From Oscillospiraceae bacterium (GTDB lineage: Bacteria; Bacillota; Clostridia; Oscillospirales; Ruminococcaceae): a DNA stretch of 51,480 nucleotides. The notes under the pieces were generated by a model. It made no database searches. It was not told the origin of the DNA and saw only the letters and a list, made by a program, of their open reading frames with translations. Numbering within the stretch: the stretch's first letter is position 1; the number at the start of each line of letters is the position of its first letter. The position numbers were made by a program, and so were the translations under genes. Shown here piece after piece: positions 48,509-51,480 of this stretch. Location: contig JAFZPP010000035.1 of assembly GCA_017550285.1 (NCBI GenBank), positions 1 to 51,480 of the forward strand, written 5' to 3'.

Positions 48509-49706
48509 TCACGCTCCTTTCCTTGATTGATCTGCCGCTGGTTGTCGGATTGTTAATGAGACTGCCGTTGAAGATCATGGTTGAGGAGCCGCCGCCGTCG
48601 AGATTATAGGCGGTATATGCGCCGAGACTCTGCATGAAATATGCAAGCTCACTCAGCGAGAGACCGTCGCTGTCCGAGGTTCTGCCGTCGGAGACGACAA
48701 AGAGATAATGCAGGTCATCGACAATGCCGATTGCCGTCCGCGGATTGCTTGCCATTGCGCGCGCGACCTCGGAGTTGTCATCGACCGTGACCGCACCGTT
48801 TTCGATCAAGCGCGGACCGAACATGAAGCACTGCCATGCGCCCATATCGAGCAGCTCCTGCGCAGAGTATTCATCACTGGTTGTAATGAAGAAGCTGCCG
48901 TCCGCCATAATACTGAGAAAATCGGTATTATTGCGCGGCGTATCACGGTAAAGCACGCCGTTGCGGATGACATAGCCGGAATTATGCGTGCCGTAGAAAT
49001 CGCCGTTGATTGCAAGAATAGCGCCGTGCGCCGCGGCAATATCCGATGTCGGCGCGGTGATATTCTTGCCGTAGGTATCATTCGCAAATGCGGTTTTGAG
49101 GAATTGTGCCGAGCTGACATGCACATCCGCGACATAGATCGAGGTATCGTTCTCGATATACTGCGAGAGTGCAATGCTGATATTTTCATCCTGATACGCG
49201 GTATCATTGATGATGAATTGCGGTTCCGGTTCGGTTTCCTCTGTGGTTGTCGTTGTTGTCACGGTTGTCGCAGTCGTTGTGTTTTTTTCGGATTTTGTTG
49301 TTTTTGCGGAATCGGATTTCGTGTTTTCTGTTTTGCTTTGATCGTCCGATTTTTCATTGTTGACGGTTTTCTGCGTGACAGATGCCTGCTTTGCAGTTCC
49401 GGTCTGTGTTTCTTCGCCGGAGCCGGATGCCGTGCCGGAAGCAGTTGTTGTCACGGTGCCGTTTTTTTGCGCGGCAGCAGCGGTCAGTTCCTTTTCGGTG
49501 TCGGTTGCCGGTTCCGCAGAATCCGTCTGCTCTGTTGCAGTTGTCGTTCTCGCTTTTGTTTCCTCTGCAAACAAAGAGAGATTCATTTCGGTTGCACCGG
49601 TCTGCTTGGCGGAGCTGAGCACGAAGGTATCCAGCATCAGAAAACCTGTGAATCCGAGCAGCGCCGCGCCGTAAGCAATGGCTGCCGTCTTGTAGGATTT
49701 CGCCAT
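48483..49706 (-). CDS. Membrane-anchored phosphodiester glycosidase-family (NAGPA domain) protein
   Basis: The 407-residue protein has an N-terminal membrane anchor (AIAYGAALLGFTGFLMLDTFVL, about 9-30), a Thr/Ser/Glu-rich linker of about 130 residues, and a C-terminal NAGPA domain. Conserved pieces are VHVSSAQFLKTAFAN, GAILAINGDFYG, NPRTAIGI and the family hallmark YNLDGGGSSTM. The family includes the enzyme that uncovers mannose 6-phosphate in animals, and bacterial members act on wall or exopolysaccharide phosphodiesters; the substrate here is unknown. The start at 49706 has AAAGGAGGAAAC upstream, and the in-frame extension to 49823 is not used. Confidence 0.92.
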   Translation of the reverse strand: MAKSYKTAAIAYGAALLGFTGFLMLDTFVLSSAKQTGATEMNLSLFAEETKARTTTATEQTDSAEPATDTEKELTAAAAQKNGTVTTTASGTASGSGEETQTGTAKQASVTQKTVNNEKSDDQSKTENTKSDSAKTTKSEKNTTTATTVTTTTTTEETEPEPQFIINDTAYQDENISIALSQYIENDTSIYVADVHVSSAQFLKTAFANDTYGKNITAPTSDIAAAHGAILAINGDFYGTHNSGYVIRNGVLYRDTPRNNTDFLSIMADGSFFITTSDEYSAQELLDMGAWQCFMFGPRLIENGAVTVDDNSEVARAMASNPRTAIGIVDDLHYLFVVSDGRTSDSDGLSLSELAYFMQSLGAYTAYNLDGGGSSTMIFNGSLINNPTTSGRSIKERSVSDIVYIGY

Positions 49707-49748
49707 ATGTTTCCTCCTTTGAGTCTGCCCACCCATTTTCCATTCTGC

Positions 49749-49776
49749 ATTATAGCACCGAATTATGACAGTTAAA
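49749..49776 (-). promoter_or_regulatory. Promoter of the glycosidase-family gene
   Basis: On the minus strand TTTAAC (49776-49771), a 16-bp spacer, and TATAAT (49754-49749). Confidence 0.6.
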
Positions 49777-49793
49777 AGAAAAACAGATGAAAA

Positions 49794-49828
49794 AAACAGT
49801 GCGCACCGGCATGCGGCACGCACTGTTT
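49794..49828 (-). terminator. Terminator after the AraC-family gene
   Basis: AAACAGTGCG (49794-49803) and CGCACTGTTT (49819-49828) form a 10-bp stem followed by a T-run on the leftward strand. It ends just upstream of the glycosidase promoter. Confidence 0.85.
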
Positions 49829-49834
49829 GTCAAA

Positions 49835-50734
49835 TCAGATATCGTTTGGTGAGACAGTCTGCATCGGACCCTTTCCGGCGGAGCAGTAGAAGCGCTGATA
49901 GCTGGAAGGCGTGCAGTGCTTGATCTCCTTGAAGATGCGGTTGAAGGTTGAGAGACTGGAGAAGCCTGCCTGCATGGCGACCTCGGTGATCGGGATTGAG
50001 GGATCGAGCAGGAGCGTCTCCGCAGCGCGGGTGCGCCGGAGATTGATGTACTGCAAATAGGACATCGAATTGAACTGCTTGAAGATACGCGAGAAATGAA
50101 ATTTGCTGTAGCCGGCGATTTCGGCAAGCGTGTCCAGTGAAATGTCATACATATAATTCTGGTCGATATATTTGAGCACCTGCTTGAATTTCTCGTTATA
50201 CTGCACCATTTTGTCCTTGGCGCAGGCGAGTGTTTCGCGCGCCTGATCAAGCTGGAACTCGCGGATTGCAACGAGCATATTTGCCAGATTCAGATAGATT
50301 TTCACATCCGCGATCTCGGAATCCTCATAGTAATCAGAATAGATATCGAGCATTGCCTTTTTGGCGCGCAGATAGAGGTCGCGGTCGGTTTCGGGCGTCA
50401 CCTGCAAGGGCGCATTGAGCACAGCCATGACGGGTTCGAGTGCCTGATTGCTGAGCAGCACCGCCTGATCGCACTGGAAGATGATGCGTCTGCCGGGCTG
50501 TGCAGGCAGCGTGTGCAGCTCACCGGCAGGAATGATCAGGATTTCGCGCTCATTCAGCCGGAACTCCGTGCCGCCGGTCTCGACGATAAAGCCGTTTTCA
50601 ATCGGCATGATGATCTCAATGGCATTGTGCCAGTGTGTCGGATAGAATTCGGTTTCGACATTGTCATAGAGCATGACAAACCGTTTGTCTTCATATTCAA
50701 CGGTTTCAAAATTATCATTCAGATGTTTAATCAT
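49835..50734 (-). CDS. AraC-family transcriptional regulator with cupin sensor domain
   Basis: The 299-residue protein has an N-terminal cupin-like sensing domain (HWHNAIEIIMPIENGFIVETGGTEFRLNEREILIIPAGELHTLPA, about 36-80) and a C-terminal AraC DNA-binding domain with two HTH motifs (DISLDTLAEIAGYSKFHFSRIFKQF, and ITEVAMQAGFSSLSTFNRIFKE). Such regulators usually sense sugars; no transporter or glycoside hydrolase is adjacent to reveal the ligand. The start at 50734 has GAGGGGGAG upstream. Confidence 0.94.
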   Translation of the reverse strand: MIKHLNDNFETVEYEDKRFVMLYDNVETEFYPTHWHNAIEIIMPIENGFIVETGGTEFRLNEREILIIPAGELHTLPAQPGRRIIFQCDQAVLLSNQALEPVMAVLNAPLQVTPETDRDLYLRAKKAMLDIYSDYYEDSEIADVKIYLNLANMLVAIREFQLDQARETLACAKDKMVQYNEKFKQVLKYIDQNYMYDISLDTLAEIAGYSKFHFSRIFKQFNSMSYLQYINLRRTRAAETLLLDPSIPITEVAMQAGFSSLSTFNRIFKEIKHCTPSSYQRFYCSAGKGPMQTVSPNDI

Positions 50735-50813
50735 ATGCAACTCCCCCTCTTTATTGCACTGCTTCACTTTCCTTTCTGTTTTCGCCGGACAGCAATATTT
50801 GAACTCTCATTCT

Positions 50814-50842
50814 ATTATATCGCAAAATTTGAAAAAAGTAAA
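50814..50842 (-). promoter_or_regulatory. Promoter of the AraC-family gene
   Basis: On the minus strand TTTACT (50842-50837), a 17-bp spacer, and TATAAT (50819-50814). Confidence 0.78.
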
Positions 50843-51480
50843 GCGGTTTTACCGTTTTTTTATCAAATTTTCAGAAAGAGATGTACAGTCGGATTGTGAT
50901 TTTGTACAAAATAGTGCGATAAGAAAGCTGATGCGTGATTTTTCTTAATTTTAAGCGTAAAAGCAGCAAAGCGGCGATTTGTAACTGAATTGTCATTTTT
51001 TCACACAGATACGAAAAAACCGAAGTGGTGTATGACTGCTTGGTGATATTGTATTTTGATTCAGTTACTATGCTAACAGAATTTGTCGGCAGTGCCGACA
51101 GCCGTTGATCTAAAGCATTCCGGCGGCGTCCTGAAAGATTGATAAGTCAGACTGTTTCCATGGACGCAATTATAATAAATAAGAATTTGGCGGCTTAACG
51201 CTCCCAATCAATCACATAAAACCATAAGCGTCACTTTCCCCCACGGAACGGGGGTGACAACCCAAGGGGAAGGAGGAAGTTCGCAAGGCTCACATTCCCC
51301 CTTCCCCTTAGGTTTTCGCCCCCGAGCCCCCGCTTTCCTGAACCCTATCCCCCTAAGCTCCGCTCTCCTCAGGAGCCTCGCTCTCTAGGGGTAAGAGGAT
51401 TAGGGAAGGGAGAGCGCGAGAGGGAAACCCTAAGGAGAGAGGGGAATGCGAGCGCAGCGAGTTTCCCTTCTCGCCTTGGG
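50843..51480. other. Non-coding end of the window
   Basis: No convincing open frame in 640 bp. It holds a 10-bp inverted repeat (GTAACTGAAT 50981-50990, ATTCAGTTAC 51059-51068), a copy of the dispersed hairpin element (51090-51128), and, from about 51230, a strongly C/G-skewed block with several self-complementary parts, for example CCCCC-ACGGAAC-GGGGG and AAGGGGAAGG with CCTTCCCCTT. Confidence 0.6.
51090..51128 (+). repeat. Third copy of the dispersed hairpin element
   Basis: GTCGGC-AGT-GCCGAC (51089-51104) is followed by TTGATCTAAAGCATTCCGG; read on the minus strand, the copy at 139-184 has CCGCGC-AGT-GCGCGG followed by TTGATCTAAAGCACTCCGG. The stems differ in sequence but keep pairing and the AGT loop, while the tail is nearly identical. 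Confidence 0.7.

Overview
The window looks like a chromosomal segment from a low-GC-phylum (Firmicutes) gut or rumen anaerobe of the Oscillospiraceae, most likely Ruminococcus or a close relative. This rests on four things seen in the sequence: a dcw (division and cell wall) cluster of clostridial layout, a MurE with the DNPR motif for meso-diaminopimelate, clostridial families such as DUF4317 and the CxxC-x17-CxxC zinc ribbon, and a giant secreted protease ending in a dockerin, a hallmark of ruminococcal cellulosome-type complexes. Genus is an inference; no rRNA gene is present. No tRNA, CRISPR array or insertion sequence was recognised.

Region 1 (about 1-8.9 kb, leftward) is one long operon: pyrH, frr, uppS, cdsA, dxr, a CPBP membrane protease, rseP, two related small membrane proteins of unknown function, and ispG. 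It joins pyrimidine supply, ribosome recycling, undecaprenyl and phospholipid synthesis, the MEP isoprenoid pathway and a site-2 protease. A consensus promoter precedes pyrH and a second probable one precedes cdsA. The window opens with a tandem duplication of the ispG tail, part of a dispersed hairpin element that recurs at the other end of the window. Between the operons (8.9-9.8 kb) is non-coding DNA with a direct repeat of about 245 bp.

Region 2 (9.86-24.9 kb, rightward) is the dcw cluster: mraZ, rsmH, an ftsL-like gene with a very long basic N-terminus, a PASTA-bearing class B PBP, murE, mraY, ftsW, a Nudix hydrolase, murG, murA, ftsQ/divIB and ftsZ. murF, murD, murC and ftsA are absent. 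Several gaps hold strong RNA hairpins, one a terminator-like structure before the PBP gene. ftsZ has its own promoter with a palindrome filling the spacer.

Region 3 (25-32.3 kb) has a DivIVA-like coiled-coil protein overlapping a lone fumarase beta-subunit-like gene, a SigH-type sigma factor, a zinc-ribbon protein, a DUF1858 protein, a DUF4317 protein, and a leftward ECF sigma factor translationally coupled to a membrane protein that is probably its regulator.

Region 4 (32.6-45.8 kb) is the accessory part. It contains a TerB-domain protein, a BrxD-like ATPase and a large Lhr/BrxHII-like helicase, matching the three components of the Shango anti-phage system. Here the set is split between ATPase and helicase by a cyclophilin lipoprotein gene and an oppositely oriented DUF2975/XRE pair. 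Immediately after the helicase lies a 2063-residue secreted S8 protease with BspA-type leucine-rich repeats and a C-terminal dockerin.

Region 5 (45.8-51.5 kb) has rplJ-rplL behind an L10-type leader, then leftward genes: a LytTR regulator with a DUF3021 partner, a phosphodiester glycosidase-family protein with an overlapping small membrane protein, and an AraC regulator. The last 650 bp are non-coding, with inverted repeats and a very C/G-skewed block.
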